Shown in pieces: positions 9,435 through 17,869 of a DNA stretch of 64,000 nt; positions within the stretch are counted from its first letter, which is position 1, and each line of letters begins with the position of its first letter. Source of the DNA: Sulfitobacter sp. HNIBRBA3233. Its GTDB lineage: Bacteria > Pseudomonadota > Alphaproteobacteria > Rhodobacterales > Rhodobacteraceae. The stretch lies in assembly GCF_040149665.1 (NCBI RefSeq), contig NZ_JBEFLP010000001.1:1612001-1676000 (forward strand). The letters are read 5' to 3'. Position numbers and translations under genes: made by a program. The notes below the pieces were generated by a model, which was given only the letters and a program-made list of their open reading frames with translations, searched no databases and had not been told where the DNA came from.

Positions 9435-9480
9435 TTCGAACACCGACGGCCGCGCAAGCGGTCAATCCAAGGAGAAACCG

Positions 9481-10692
9481 ATGACCGAAGCCTATATCTA
9501 CGACGCCCTGCGCACCCCGCGCGGCAAGGGCCGCAAGGACGGCAGTCTTCACGAAGTGACCGCGTTGCGCCTGTCCGCGCTGACGCTCAATGCCGTGAAG
9601 GAACGCAACAATCTTGAGGGCCACGCCGTCGAGGACGTGATCTGGGGTAACGTCACGCAGGTGATGGAACAGGGCGGATGCCTTGCGCGCTCTGCCGTGC
9701 TGGCCTCCGATCTGGACGAATCCATCCCGGGTCTGGCCATCAACCGCTTCTGCGCGTCCGGCATGGAGGCCGTGAACCTGGCTGCCAACCAGGTGAAGGG
9801 CGGCGCGGGCGAAGCCTATATCGCCGGTGGTGTCGAGATGATGGGCCGGGTCGCGATGGGCTCGGACGGGGCCGCCATTGCCGCGGATCCTTCGGTCGCG
9901 CTTGAACAGTATTTCGTGCCACAGGGCATTTCCGCCGACATCATTGCCACGCAGTACGGCCACAGCCGCGACGACGCGGACCAACTTGCCGTGGCCTCCC
10001 AGCAGCGCGCCAAGAAGGCATGGGACGAAGGCCGGTTCGACAAATCCGTTATCACCGTGCGTGACCAGAACGGCCTCGAAATCCTGAGCCACGACGAATA
10101 CATGCGCCCGCAGACCGACATGCAGTCGCTCGGCAGCCTGAACCCCGCGTTCCAGCAGATGGGTGAAGTGATGCCCGGGTTCGACAAGGTCGCCCTGCTG
10201 AAATACCCGCACCTGGAAAAGATCAACCACATCCACCACGCCGGCAACTCGAGCGGTATCGTGGATGGCGCCGCAGCGGTTTTGATCGGCAACAAGGAGT
10301 TCGGTGAGAAATACGGACTGAAGCCGCGGGCACGCATCCGTGCCACGGCCAAGATCGGCACCGACCCTACCATCATGCTGACCGGTCCCGTCCCCGTGAC
10401 CGAAAAGATCCTTGCCGAGAGCGGTATGAGCATTTCCGACATCGACCTCTTCGAGGTGAACGAGGCATTTGCATCGGTTGTGATGCGCTTCATGGAAGCC
10501 TTCGACGTCGACCACGACCGCGTCAACGTCAACGGCGGCTCCATCGCGATGGGCCATCCGCTGGGCGCGACTGGCGCAATCATCATCGGCACGCTTCTCG
10601 ACGAGCTGGAGCGTCAGGACAAGCAGGTCGGTCTGGCGACGCTTTGCATTGCGTCCGGCATGGGGGCCGCCACGATCATCGAGCGGCTGTAA
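9481..10692 (+). CDS. Acetyl-CoA C-acyltransferase (thiolase)
   Basis: A 403-residue thiolase that cleaves 3-ketoacyl-CoA with CoA, or condenses acetyl-CoA in reverse. The nucleophile Cys91 sits in NRFCASGME, His359 in GHPLGATGA and the second Cys389 in CIASGMG, with NEAF further forward, so the full catalytic set is present. Together with the FadB-type enzyme 500 bp downstream it provides the last steps of a beta-oxidation cycle. A GGAGA ribosome-binding site precedes the ATG. FadA-type degradation is more likely than a biosynthetic role because of the neighbours. Confidence 0.95.
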   Translation: MTEAYIYDALRTPRGKGRKDGSLHEVTALRLSALTLNAVKERNNLEGHAVEDVIWGNVTQVMEQGGCLARSAVLASDLDESIPGLAINRFCASGMEAVNLAANQVKGGAGEAYIAGGVEMMGRVAMGSDGAAIAADPSVALEQYFVPQGISADIIATQYGHSRDDADQLAVASQQRAKKAWDEGRFDKSVITVRDQNGLEILSHDEYMRPQTDMQSLGSLNPAFQQMGEVMPGFDKVALLKYPHLEKINHIHHAGNSSGIVDGAAAVLIGNKEFGEKYGLKPRARIRATAKIGTDPTIMLTGPVPVTEKILAESGMSISDIDLFEVNEAFASVVMRFMEAFDVDHDRVNVNGGSIAMGHPLGATGAIIIGTLLDELERQDKQVGLATLCIASGMGAATIIERL

Positions 10693-10695
10693 CCG

Positions 10696-11163
10696 ATGCA
10701 AAGCCCGCGGATGGAAACAGCGAAAGACGTGTCGCAAAGGCTGCTGGAGATCACCGGCACGGCTTTGCTGAGCGGCGATTTCGACCGCTTCATGAGCTGT
10801 TTCCACCTGCCACACTGCATCGAGACCTCCGATAGGAAAGCAGTGCTGGAGACCCGCGACCAGATGCGCGCCGTCTTCGACCGCGTGGTCTGCGACTACA
10901 GAAGAAAAGGCGTCACCGATCTGGTGCGCGTCTGCGATGTGGCCGAGTTCCGCGGCAGTGACCGGATCGAAGCGACTCACACAACGCATATGATGGCCGG
11001 AAACTACCGGGTTCAGGATCCCTTCCCCGCCTTCTGCGTGATCGCGCGGGTGGACGGAGACTGGAAGCTGAGCGCCAGCCAGTATGCGGTGGACAACAAC
11101 ACAACTGTAGGGCGCGCCCTGCACAATACCGATATCGGCGTGCCAAGCGCGCCCGGCGCCTGA
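10696..11163 (+). CDS. NTF2/SnoaL-like small protein
   Basis: A 155-residue protein starting three bases after the thiolase stop. The predicted pattern of N-terminal helices, a long acidic turn and late strands (IEATHTTHMM, FCVIARVDGDWKLSASQY) matches an NTF2/SnoaL-like alpha+beta barrel. This fold binds small hydrophobic ligands and sometimes acts as an isomerase or hydratase. I see no clear catalytic dyad. It could tune substrate range or be a regulatory partner of the beta-oxidation enzymes. A second ATG five codons in (METAKD) is an alternative start. Confidence 0.75.
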   Translation: MQSPRMETAKDVSQRLLEITGTALLSGDFDRFMSCFHLPHCIETSDRKAVLETRDQMRAVFDRVVCDYRRKGVTDLVRVCDVAEFRGSDRIEATHTTHMMAGNYRVQDPFPAFCVIARVDGDWKLSASQYAVDNNTTVGRALHNTDIGVPSAPGA

Positions 11164-11191
11164 GGCGCGACAGAAAGAGAGAGAAACGCAT

Positions 11192-13396
11192 ATGACTGAT
11201 TTTACAATGAAAGTCGATGACGAGGGCATCGCCACCATCACGTGGGACGTGGACGGAAAGTCGATGAACGTGATGAGCATAGACGGCCTCGAGGAACTCG
11301 ATGCGCTGACCGACAAGGCATTGGCCGACGATGCCGTCAAAGGGATCATCATTACCTCGGGCAAGGAAGGCTCCTTTGCCGGCGGGATGGACCTCAACCT
11401 GCTGGCCGACCTGAAAGCGGGCGCCGGCGATGACCCGGCCAAGGGCCTGTTCGAGGGCACGATGCGCATGCACACCCTTCTGCGCAAGATCGAACGCGCC
11501 GGCATGGACCCCAAGACCAACAAGGGCGGCAAGCCTGTCGCCGCTGTGCTGCCCGGCACCGCTGCGGGCATCGGGCTGGAACTGCCACTGGCGACACACC
11601 GTATCTTTGCCGCCAACAACCCAAAGGCCCGCATCGGCCTGCCGGAAATCCAGGTCGGTATCTTCCCGGGCGCGGGCGGCACCACACGCCTCGTGCGTAT
11701 GCTGGGCGCGATGGCGGCCTCCCCGCTGCTGCTGGAAGGCAAGATGATGGCTCCCGAAGCCGCCAAGAAGGCAGGCGTCATTCACGAGGTCAGCGATGAC
11801 CCGATGGCCGACGCGCGCGCCTGGGTTCTGGCCGCGACGGATGCAGATATCCTCAAGCCATGGGACGCCAAAGGCTACAAGATGCCCGGTGGCGCCCCCT
11901 ATCACCCCGCAGGCTTCATGACTTTCGTTGGCGCCTCCGCGATGGTCAACGGCAAGACCAAAGGCGCCTACCCCGCGCCGAAAGCCCTGCTGAGCGCGGT
12001 CTACGAAGGCGCGCTGGTGCCCTTCGACACGGCCCTGAAGATCGAGGCACGTTGGTTTACCTCGGTTCTGATGAACCCCTCTTCCTCGGCGATGATCCGT
12101 TCGCTCTTCCTCAACAAGGAAGCGCTTGAGAAAGGGGCCGTGCGTCCCGAAGGCGTGCCGGGCCAGCGGGTGAAGAAACTCGGCGTTCTGGGTGCCGGCA
12201 TGATGGGTGCGGGCATCGCACTGGTGTCTGCGCAGGCGGGCATCGAGGTTGTGCTGATCGACCGCGATCAGGAAGCGGCGGACCGCGGCAAGGCCTACTC
12301 TGCCGATTACATGGACAAGGGCATTTCGCGCAAGAAAGCCACGCCAGAGAAGAAAGAGCAGCTTCTCAGCCTGATTACCGCGACCCCCGATCTGGACGCG
12401 CTGAAAGGCTGTGACCTGATCATCGAAGCGGTGTTCGAAGACCCCAAGGTCAAGGCCGAGATGACCCAGAAGGTCGAAGCCGTGATCCCCGAAGACTGCA
12501 TCTTTGCTTCCAACACCTCGACCCTGCCGATCACCGAGCTTGCCAAGGCATCGAGCCGTCAGGAGCAATTCATCGGCATCCACTTCTTCTCTCCGGTCGA
12601 AAAGATGCTTCTGGTCGAGATCATCAAGGGTGCCAATACAGGTGACCGCGCGGTGGCCAAGGCGCTCGATTACGTGCGCCAGATCCGCAAGACCCCGATC
12701 GTGGTCAACGACGCGCGCTTCTTCTACGCCAACCGCTGCATCATCCCCTACGGCAATGAGGCGAACCGGATGATCACGGAAGGTGTCGCGCCATGGTATA
12801 TCGATCACGCAGCGCAGATGCTCGGCTTCCCGGTGGGCCCCGTCCAGCTGGGTGACGAGACCTCGATCGACCTTGCCACCAAGATCATGCGCGCCACCAA
12901 GGCCGCGATGGGCAACGCCTATCCCGCGTCCGAGGCCGACGATCTGATCGTCTGGATGGAGGAAGAAGGCCGTCTGGGCCGCAAGGCGAAAGCCGGTTAT
13001 TTCGAATACGACGAAAAGGGCAAGCGTCTGGGCTACTGGAAAGGCATCCACGACAAATACCCGCTGGCGGACGAACAGCCCTCCCTTCAGGACGTTCAGG
13101 ACCGTCTGATGTTCGTGCAGGTTCTCGAAGCCGTGCGCGCGCTGGAAGAAGGCGTTCTGATGGACATCCGCGAAGGCGACGTCGGTGCGATCCTCGGCTG
13201 GGGTTTCGCGCCATGGTCCGGCGGGCCGCTCAGCTGGCTCGACATGATCGGCACCCCCTACGCGGCAGAACGCTGTGACCAGCTGGAGGCGCAATTCGGC
13301 GAGCGTTTCAAATGCCCCGACCTGCTGCGGGACATGGCCGAGAAGAACCAGACGTTCTATGGCCGCTTCGGTCCCGAGGCACAGGCAGCCGCCTGA
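11192..13396 (+). CDS. FadB/FadJ-type enoyl-CoA hydratase/3-hydroxyacyl-CoA dehydrogenase
   Basis: A 734-residue bifunctional enzyme for the middle steps of beta-oxidation. Residues 1 to about 300 are a crotonase domain with the oxyanion-loop segments FAGGMDLN and GTAAGIGLELPLA. The NAD-binding Rossmann domain follows, with GVLGAGMMGAGIALV near residue 331. The dehydrogenase C-terminal domains run to the end, with FFSPVEKM and later GWGFAPWSGGP. It is probably the large subunit working with the thiolase upstream. A strong hairpin terminator follows the stop, closing the operon. Confidence 0.95.
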   Translation: MTDFTMKVDDEGIATITWDVDGKSMNVMSIDGLEELDALTDKALADDAVKGIIITSGKEGSFAGGMDLNLLADLKAGAGDDPAKGLFEGTMRMHTLLRKIERAGMDPKTNKGGKPVAAVLPGTAAGIGLELPLATHRIFAANNPKARIGLPEIQVGIFPGAGGTTRLVRMLGAMAASPLLLEGKMMAPEAAKKAGVIHEVSDDPMADARAWVLAATDADILKPWDAKGYKMPGGAPYHPAGFMTFVGASAMVNGKTKGAYPAPKALLSAVYEGALVPFDTALKIEARWFTSVLMNPSSSAMIRSLFLNKEALEKGAVRPEGVPGQRVKKLGVLGAGMMGAGIALVSAQAGIEVVLIDRDQEAADRGKAYSADYMDKGISRKKATPEKKEQLLSLITATPDLDALKGCDLIIEAVFEDPKVKAEMTQKVEAVIPEDCIFASNTSTLPITELAKASSRQEQFIGIHFFSPVEKMLLVEIIKGANTGDRAVAKALDYVRQIRKTPIVVNDARFFYANRCIIPYGNEANRMITEGVAPWYIDHAAQMLGFPVGPVQLGDETSIDLATKIMRATKAAMGNAYPASEADDLIVWMEEEGRLGRKAKAGYFEYDEKGKRLGYWKGIHDKYPLADEQPSLQDVQDRLMFVQVLEAVRALEEGVLMDIREGDVGAILGWGFAPWSGGPLSWLDMIGTPYAAERCDQLEAQFGERFKCPDLLRDMAEKNQTFYGRFGPEAQAAA

Positions 13397-13421
13397 GCCG
13401 GATCACCGTCGGTGAATTGAC

Positions 13422-13448
13422 AAGGGGCGCCAGCGGCGCCCCTTTCGC
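13422..13448 (+). terminator. Rho-independent terminator after fadB-type gene
   Basis: An 8-bp perfect stem, GGGGCGCC (13424-13431) with GGCGCCCC (13435-13442), has a three-base loop and is followed by TTTCGCTTT. It lies 26 bp after the stop of the FadB-type gene and ends the beta-oxidation run. Transcription of the converging membrane-protein gene may also be limited here. Confidence 0.8.
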
Positions 13449-13479
13449 TTTCCGACCGGTCTGAACAGGCAATCGGCGT

Positions 13480-13875
13480 TCATTCCGCTGCGACGGCGCG
13501 GCTCCCCCTCTCGATCCCGTGACGCAGCACGACAACGAGAAAAAGGGCCATTGTCAGGACCGCGAGGACGGACCCGATCTGGGCCAGAATCTCTCCGCGA
13601 TCGGTAATGGCAAAGACGATCCCCGGCACCAGAACGACGACCGAAGCAGTCGCCACCAGATAGTGAACCTTTGCCAGACCGCTTTCAGCGGCGCGCGGAG
13701 ACAGCGCATAATATGTACCGAACACCGACATGGCGACAAAGCCGATGAGGTTGAGATGCCCGTGCGCCGGCGACAGGCTGTGATCGTGGCTGGCGGACAT
13801 TTGTATCCCCCAAGCCATCCCAGCCAGCGCAAAGACGGCAGCGGTGATGAAAAATACAGTTGAAATGGATCGCAT
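13480..13875 (-). CDS. Small membrane protein resembling a piece of haem-copper oxidase subunit I
   Basis: A 131-residue inner-membrane protein with four predicted membrane segments. The stretch AHGHLNLIGFVAMSVFGTYY (about residues 37-56), with a later KVHY, resembles the conserved region of cbb3-type oxidase subunit I. That region has a histidine followed by a glycine-rich helix and a Tyr-Tyr pair. It is too short to be an oxidase. I start it at the ATG at 13875, which has GAGGAG upstream; a longer in-frame start adds an unlikely leader. It is divergent from the LysR gene and may be its target. Function unknown. Confidence 0.8.
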   Translation of the reverse strand: MRSISTVFFITAAVFALAGMAWGIQMSASHDHSLSPAHGHLNLIGFVAMSVFGTYYALSPRAAESGLAKVHYLVATASVVVLVPGIVFAITDRGEILAQIGSVLAVLTMALFLVVVLRHGIERGSRAVAAE

Positions 13876-13964
13876 CGAAAACTCCTCTTGCTTCCGCTGG
13901 ACGCTGGCAGTCAGGAGCGCTGCCCGTGCGGACAGACAAAGTTTACGGCAGGTTTTCCCATACA

Positions 13965-13978
13965 AAAAATCGATTTTT
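13965..13978. promoter_or_regulatory. Perfect palindrome in divergent LysR promoter region
   Basis: AAAAATCGATTTTT is a 14-bp perfect palindrome in an unusually AT-rich stretch (13961-13996), 19 bp before the LysR start and 90 bp before the membrane-protein start. The position between divergent genes fits a LysR-type operator controlling both. The AT-rich TATATAATAAA that follows may supply the -10 region for the LysR gene. Confidence 0.5.
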
Positions 13979-13996
13979 CATATATAATAAATTTAC

Positions 13997-14956
13997 ATGA
14001 GTGATTTATCTGCATTTGACCTCAACCTCCTGCGGGTTCTCGACGCGCTTTTACGCGATCATTCGACGCTGAAGGCCGGCACGCGTCTGGGCCTGTCGCA
14101 ACCTGCTGTCTCGGCGGCACTTGGCCGCTTGCGGACAGCGCTCGGGGACGAGCTGTTCTTCCGCAAGGGGCAAGGGCTCGCGCCCACGCAATTCGCGCTG
14201 TCGCTCGAAGAGCCGTTGCGCGAGATCCTCGAGGCGGTGGCCGACCTGATCCGCCGCTCCGACGATTTCGACCCCGCAGGTGCGACATCGGACTTCCGTC
14301 TGTCGGGCAGCGATTTCTTTGCGGAACTGCTGATGCCCGCGCTGGCCGACCGCATCCAGACACTCGCACCCGCCATGCGGGTCCATCTGGTCGATCTGGT
14401 GGCTGACAGCCATCTCGACACGCTGGAACGGTTCAAGGTCGATCTGGCGCTGATCCCGCGAACGGAAAAGCCGAAATGGCTTCAAAGCCGGACGGTCTTT
14501 CATTCAACCTTCGTCGTCGTCGCGCGGAAGGATCACCCGAAGATCGGCGGCGCGGGCCTGTCATCCGGCGATACCGTGCCACTGGACCTTTTTTGTGCGC
14601 TGGGTCACGTCCTGTTTTCCCCCGAAGGGCAAAATCGCGCCATGGGGGATGCCGCGCTGGAGCGGATCGGACGAAAACGCCGTGTCGTGATGACCCTGCC
14701 GGTTTTTTCCGGCGTTTACAGGGCCGTCGCGGGATCTGACCTGATCGCGCTGCTGCCCAGCGCGCTTGCCCACCGCGTAGCCGCCGATGCGGGGCTTGAA
14801 GTCTACCGCCCGCCGATGCCGGTCCCCACAGCGACGCTGGAAATGGTGTGGCATCGCAAATTCTCGAGCGATCCTGCCCATACGTGGCTGCGCAACCAGA
14901 TCGCCGCTCTGCTGGCGCCGCTGGACGAGAAGCCCAAGACTGCTGGCAGGGCCTAG
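13997..14956 (+). CDS. LysR family transcriptional regulator
   Basis: A 319-residue LysR-type regulator. The N-terminal winged helix (residues 1-65) begins FDLNLLRVLDALL and contains LGLSQPAVSAALGRLR, the recognition-helix signature. A linker and a periplasmic-binding-protein-like effector domain follow to about residue 305. The start is the ATG at 13997. It faces the small haem-copper-like membrane protein across 120 bp that hold a perfect palindrome, the usual arrangement for a LysR regulator and its target. The effector is unknown. Confidence 0.93.
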   Translation: MSDLSAFDLNLLRVLDALLRDHSTLKAGTRLGLSQPAVSAALGRLRTALGDELFFRKGQGLAPTQFALSLEEPLREILEAVADLIRRSDDFDPAGATSDFRLSGSDFFAELLMPALADRIQTLAPAMRVHLVDLVADSHLDTLERFKVDLALIPRTEKPKWLQSRTVFHSTFVVVARKDHPKIGGAGLSSGDTVPLDLFCALGHVLFSPEGQNRAMGDAALERIGRKRRVVMTLPVFSGVYRAVAGSDLIALLPSALAHRVAADAGLEVYRPPMPVPTATLEMVWHRKFSSDPAHTWLRNQIAALLAPLDEKPKTAGRA

Positions 14957-15262
14957 CCCGCGCATCAGAGCCGGAAGAATAGTCCGCCAACCGGCGAGCC
15001 CACAAACGCGGTTTCAAAATGGAAGACCGCCTGTCGCTTGGCCAAAGCCCGCAAGGCGGCGGCCCCGGAACAGAAGCCGACAGCCCTGCCCCGCGCGCGC
15101 CGTCAGACGGGTCACATATCCGGGAGCAATCCAATCGTGAGGCTCAGAGAAGTCCTTATGCCCGAAGTTATCGTTGCGGGGGCATAAACGACAAAAGGAC
15201 CGCAGCTGCGGTCCCTTCTGGCCATGGGGTGGCGGGTGTTCTGAACGCAGGCGCGGTCAGCG
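14957..15262. other. 306-bp intergenic region after LysR gene
   Basis: I see no credible gene here. It holds the terminator of the minus-strand Hint gene. Just to its left is an inverted repeat with 8-bp perfect arms (TTATGCCC at 15156-15163 and GGGCATAA at 15180-15187). That repeat may serve as the end of the LysR transcript or as a small structured RNA. The rest is GC-rich with no motif I recognise. Confidence 0.5.
15190..15214 (-). terminator. Rho-independent terminator of Hint-domain gene
   Basis: An 18-bp perfect palindrome (GGACCGCAGCTGCGGTCC, 15197-15214). Read on the minus strand it is followed by TTTTGTCGTTT. It lies about 50 bp after the stop of the Hint-domain gene. Confidence 0.75.
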
Positions 15263-15988
15263 TCAGGCGGTGTGCGACATGCCGGCGTCACAGGTTGGCC
15301 ACGCCATCAAATGGTCTTCGATGCACAGACAGTCGGCCATTTCCTCGGCCTCCTCCCCGCAGAGCACCCGGTACTGGCTCGAAGCGCTGCCTTTGATAAA
15401 TTTGTCGAGGGTCGACAGATCCTGCGGGCAATGGATCAGCGCGCCGCCTTCGGCGTAGATGACTTCGTCCCGCTCAAAATACACGGCGACGAGTTCGACC
15501 CGCATCGCAGGCCGCCGCCGGTAGATACCCCGCAGCCCGACAAGGCTTTGCGCGGTCAGGATGACGAAGGGATCGCCATGCATGTCCTGCGCCGCATCGC
15601 TTTCGACCATGACGCCCTGCTCGGGCAGAAGAACCATCTCTTCGCGGTTGTCCAATGCCCCTTCGGGCACGACGACAGGCCACAGGGTCTCGCCCGTCTC
15701 GGGCGCGTCCAGCCAGACAGAGGCGCGGCGCACTGCGACGACCTCCTGCATGCCGTTGTCGAAGGTCAGAACCTTGTCACCGACCGCCAGCGCGTCGATG
15801 GCGCGCCAGCCCAGATTGCTGGCAACCCGCGTCCCGGCGATCAGCCCGTGTGTAAGCGTCGCAAGCCCGCCATCGTATGCGCCGGTCATTTCAATCGTGC
15901 GCTTTGCGGGTTGCCGCGATTTGAACCCCATTCCAAACATTTTTCCATCCCCATGGCGTGCACCGGTTTCGTGGTGCGTTTCGTTCAT
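15263..15988 (-). CDS. Hint-domain protein (first of two)
   Basis: A 241-residue protein with a Hedgehog/intein (Hint) fold. The segment LTHGLIAGTRVASNLGWRAIDALAVGDKVLTFDNG is the start of such domains, and LPEQGVMVESD and the late CIEDHLMAWP resemble its later strands. The self-splicing chemistry is uncertain because the domain begins with Gly/Leu rather than Cys or Ser at the expected place. Roseobacters often carry several free-standing Hint proteins of unknown role. The start is doubtful: I use the ATG at 15988, but the ATG at 15940 (MFGMGFKSRQ) is equally possible. A second Hint protein lies at 53073. Confidence 0.75.
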   Translation of the reverse strand: MNETHHETGARHGDGKMFGMGFKSRQPAKRTIEMTGAYDGGLATLTHGLIAGTRVASNLGWRAIDALAVGDKVLTFDNGMQEVVAVRRASVWLDAPETGETLWPVVVPEGALDNREEMVLLPEQGVMVESDAAQDMHGDPFVILTAQSLVGLRGIYRRRPAMRVELVAVYFERDEVIYAEGGALIHCPQDLSTLDKFIKGSASSQYRVLCGEEAEEMADCLCIEDHLMAWPTCDAGMSHTA

Positions 15989-16170
15989 GTGTCCATGGGG
16001 AGTGATTCTACTGGCAAGGAAGGGGTGAGTTCGCGGCGAGAATGCGGCATTGTCGTGATTTCGGGGTATAATATGGCTTTGGCCGGATGATTTTAACCAA
16101 TACGGCAACAATCTTTCAGACGTGCCGCGCGCCGTGCCTCGGAAACGCATGCGCCATCTGCCAGCGGCCA

Positions 16171-16833
16171 TTACGCCTGCGGCGACTCATCGAACCGATA
16201 TCCGAAGCGCGCGATGTCGCTGGCGCAATAGTCGGCAACCGCCGCGCGGCTCGCCTCAGAGTAGGCGGTGCGATAGTCCGGCACTCTGTCGCTGCGGTTG
16301 ATGTGGGGCAGCTCAAGGGCGAACCCCAGATGCCCCTCCAGCGGCCCTATGTCTTCGCGCCAGTGCTCCAGCCGGATGAACAGATCTCCGCGTTCGGTGC
16401 CATTGGCGTCGGTGACGTAATGCGCCGCCGGCGTGCGACGGAAACTCTCGGCGATCACGGGTGCACGGACAAAAGTTTCGAAATCGCTGCCCTGCGCAAG
16501 GCGCACCGCCTCGTGGTCAAAGCTTTGCCCGCGCAGCCAGTGGTAATAGCTGACCATGCGGTCCCATGGATTGCGCACCATGGTGAAGATCAGCAGCCCG
16601 TCCATCTCGTCGCGCGTCACGATACCGTCGAGATCGGCAAGGGTCGAATGTTTCCACAGGCGCCCGCTTTCGGGGGCGGGGCGCACCCGGTGCCGGCGGT
16701 TCAGCGCCTTTGGCGTGTCGCCCAGCATGATGTCGTCCTTCATGGCGCGCGCCTCCAGTGCCAGCGCCATGGATGTCCCCCCGGTCTTTGGCGCATGCAC
16801 GAATAGATACTGCCGCCCCCGACTGAGGATCAC
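16171..16833 (-). CDS. Sulfotransferase family protein
   Basis: A 220-residue PAPS-dependent sulfotransferase of the family-2 type. HAPKTGGTS (residues 13-21) is the 5'-phosphosulfate-binding loop, and TMVRNPWDRMVSYYHWL (about 84-100) is the 3'-phosphate-binding region. I start at the GTG at 16833: it has GAGGAG six bases upstream and overlaps the stop of the DMT transporter gene (GTGA), which indicates translational coupling. It probably sulfates a small molecule or polysaccharide that the transporter exports or imports. The substrate is unknown. Confidence 0.85.
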   Translation of the reverse strand: MILSRGRQYLFVHAPKTGGTSMALALEARAMKDDIMLGDTPKALNRRHRVRPAPESGRLWKHSTLADLDGIVTRDEMDGLLIFTMVRNPWDRMVSYYHWLRGQSFDHEAVRLAQGSDFETFVRAPVIAESFRRTPAAHYVTDANGTERGDLFIRLEHWREDIGPLEGHLGFALELPHINRSDRVPDYRTAYSEASRAAVADYCASDIARFGYRFDESPQA

Positions 16834-17774
16834 CGAAGCTCCTCCTCGGGAAGCTTGACGTTGCGCACCGGCACCGCATCGCCCGAGCGCCGCGAGATCA
16901 CCGCGCCCGCCACCGCGATGCAGGCCATTCCCAGCAATGCCCAGGGCCCCACGGTCTGCCCCCATAGGACCCAGGCCCAGAAGCTTGCGAAAACCAGCAG
17001 CGAGTATTCGTAGATCGCGACGCTGCCCGCCTCGCCCAGAAGGTATCCGCGGAATATCAGGCCGATCCCGATGATCGATCCCACCGCCTGCACCGCGATC
17101 CAGAACCACATCTCGACGCTCAGCGGCACCCAGCCGCGCAGGGCGAAACCGTCGTGGCCGACCGGCCCGCCCGCGGGCAGCACCAGCACACCGATCGCCC
17201 CGAAGACCGCAAGCATCGCGAAGAAACCGGCGGAAAGCGCCACCGCCCCCTCGCGGGCGCACCATAGCCGCGTCACGACCGCCCCGATGGCATAAAAACC
17301 GCCTGCCACCACGGGCAGGAAGGATACCGGATCCAGCGCCGCGGGATCGGGCTGTATCACCAGCAGCGTGCCCGCAAAGCCCAGCACCGCCGCGCCGATG
17401 CGCACCGGCCCCACCCGTTCCCCCAGAAAAACGACCGAGATCAGCAGCACGAAGAGCGGCGCGGTAAACAGCCCCGCCACGACCACGCCGATGGGCAGAA
17501 CCGACAGGCAGCCGAAGTAGATCAGCATCGCCGTGGCGGGAAACAGGCTGCGCCCGAGAACCGCGCGCCAGCTGAGCGGGCGGATCACGCCGACACCGGC
17601 CGCTGCCAGCGCCACAAGCAGCAAAACCGCCAGCACCCCGCGCAGCATATGGAACTGCCACAGCGATCCCGTGCCCGAAATATAGGGGACAAAATTATCG
17701 GTGATGCCCAGCGCGAACATGCCTCCGACGACGCTGAGGGCCGCAAGCCCCGGACGCAATGGTGTGTCGGTCAA
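16830..17774 (-). CDS. DMT-family transporter (EamA)
   Basis: A 314-residue inner-membrane protein of the drug/metabolite transporter superfamily. It shows two EamA repeats of five helices each (about residues 8-140 and 155-285). I start at a TTG at 17774 because GGGGAGG lies eight bases ahead. An ATG at 17846 would add 24 residues without family similarity and would overlap the divergent acyl-CoA synthetase leader. It is co-transcribed with the sulfotransferase. DMT proteins often export amino acids or small metabolites. Confidence 0.82.
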   Translation of the reverse strand: MTDTPLRPGLAALSVVGGMFALGITDNFVPYISGTGSLWQFHMLRGVLAVLLLVALAAAGVGVIRPLSWRAVLGRSLFPATAMLIYFGCLSVLPIGVVVAGLFTAPLFVLLISVVFLGERVGPVRIGAAVLGFAGTLLVIQPDPAALDPVSFLPVVAGGFYAIGAVVTRLWCAREGAVALSAGFFAMLAVFGAIGVLVLPAGGPVGHDGFALRGWVPLSVEMWFWIAVQAVGSIIGIGLIFRGYLLGEAGSVAIYEYSLLVFASFWAWVLWGQTVGPWALLGMACIAVAGAVISRRSGDAVPVRNVKLPEEELR

Positions 17775-17869
17775 AGGCGGCACCTCCCCTGCATTGCCGA
17801 TTGCATTCCTATCCGCCCTGAATATCGTGTTCACCAGTAGGCGCAATGTTGTTGTGGGGAGCGGAACAG

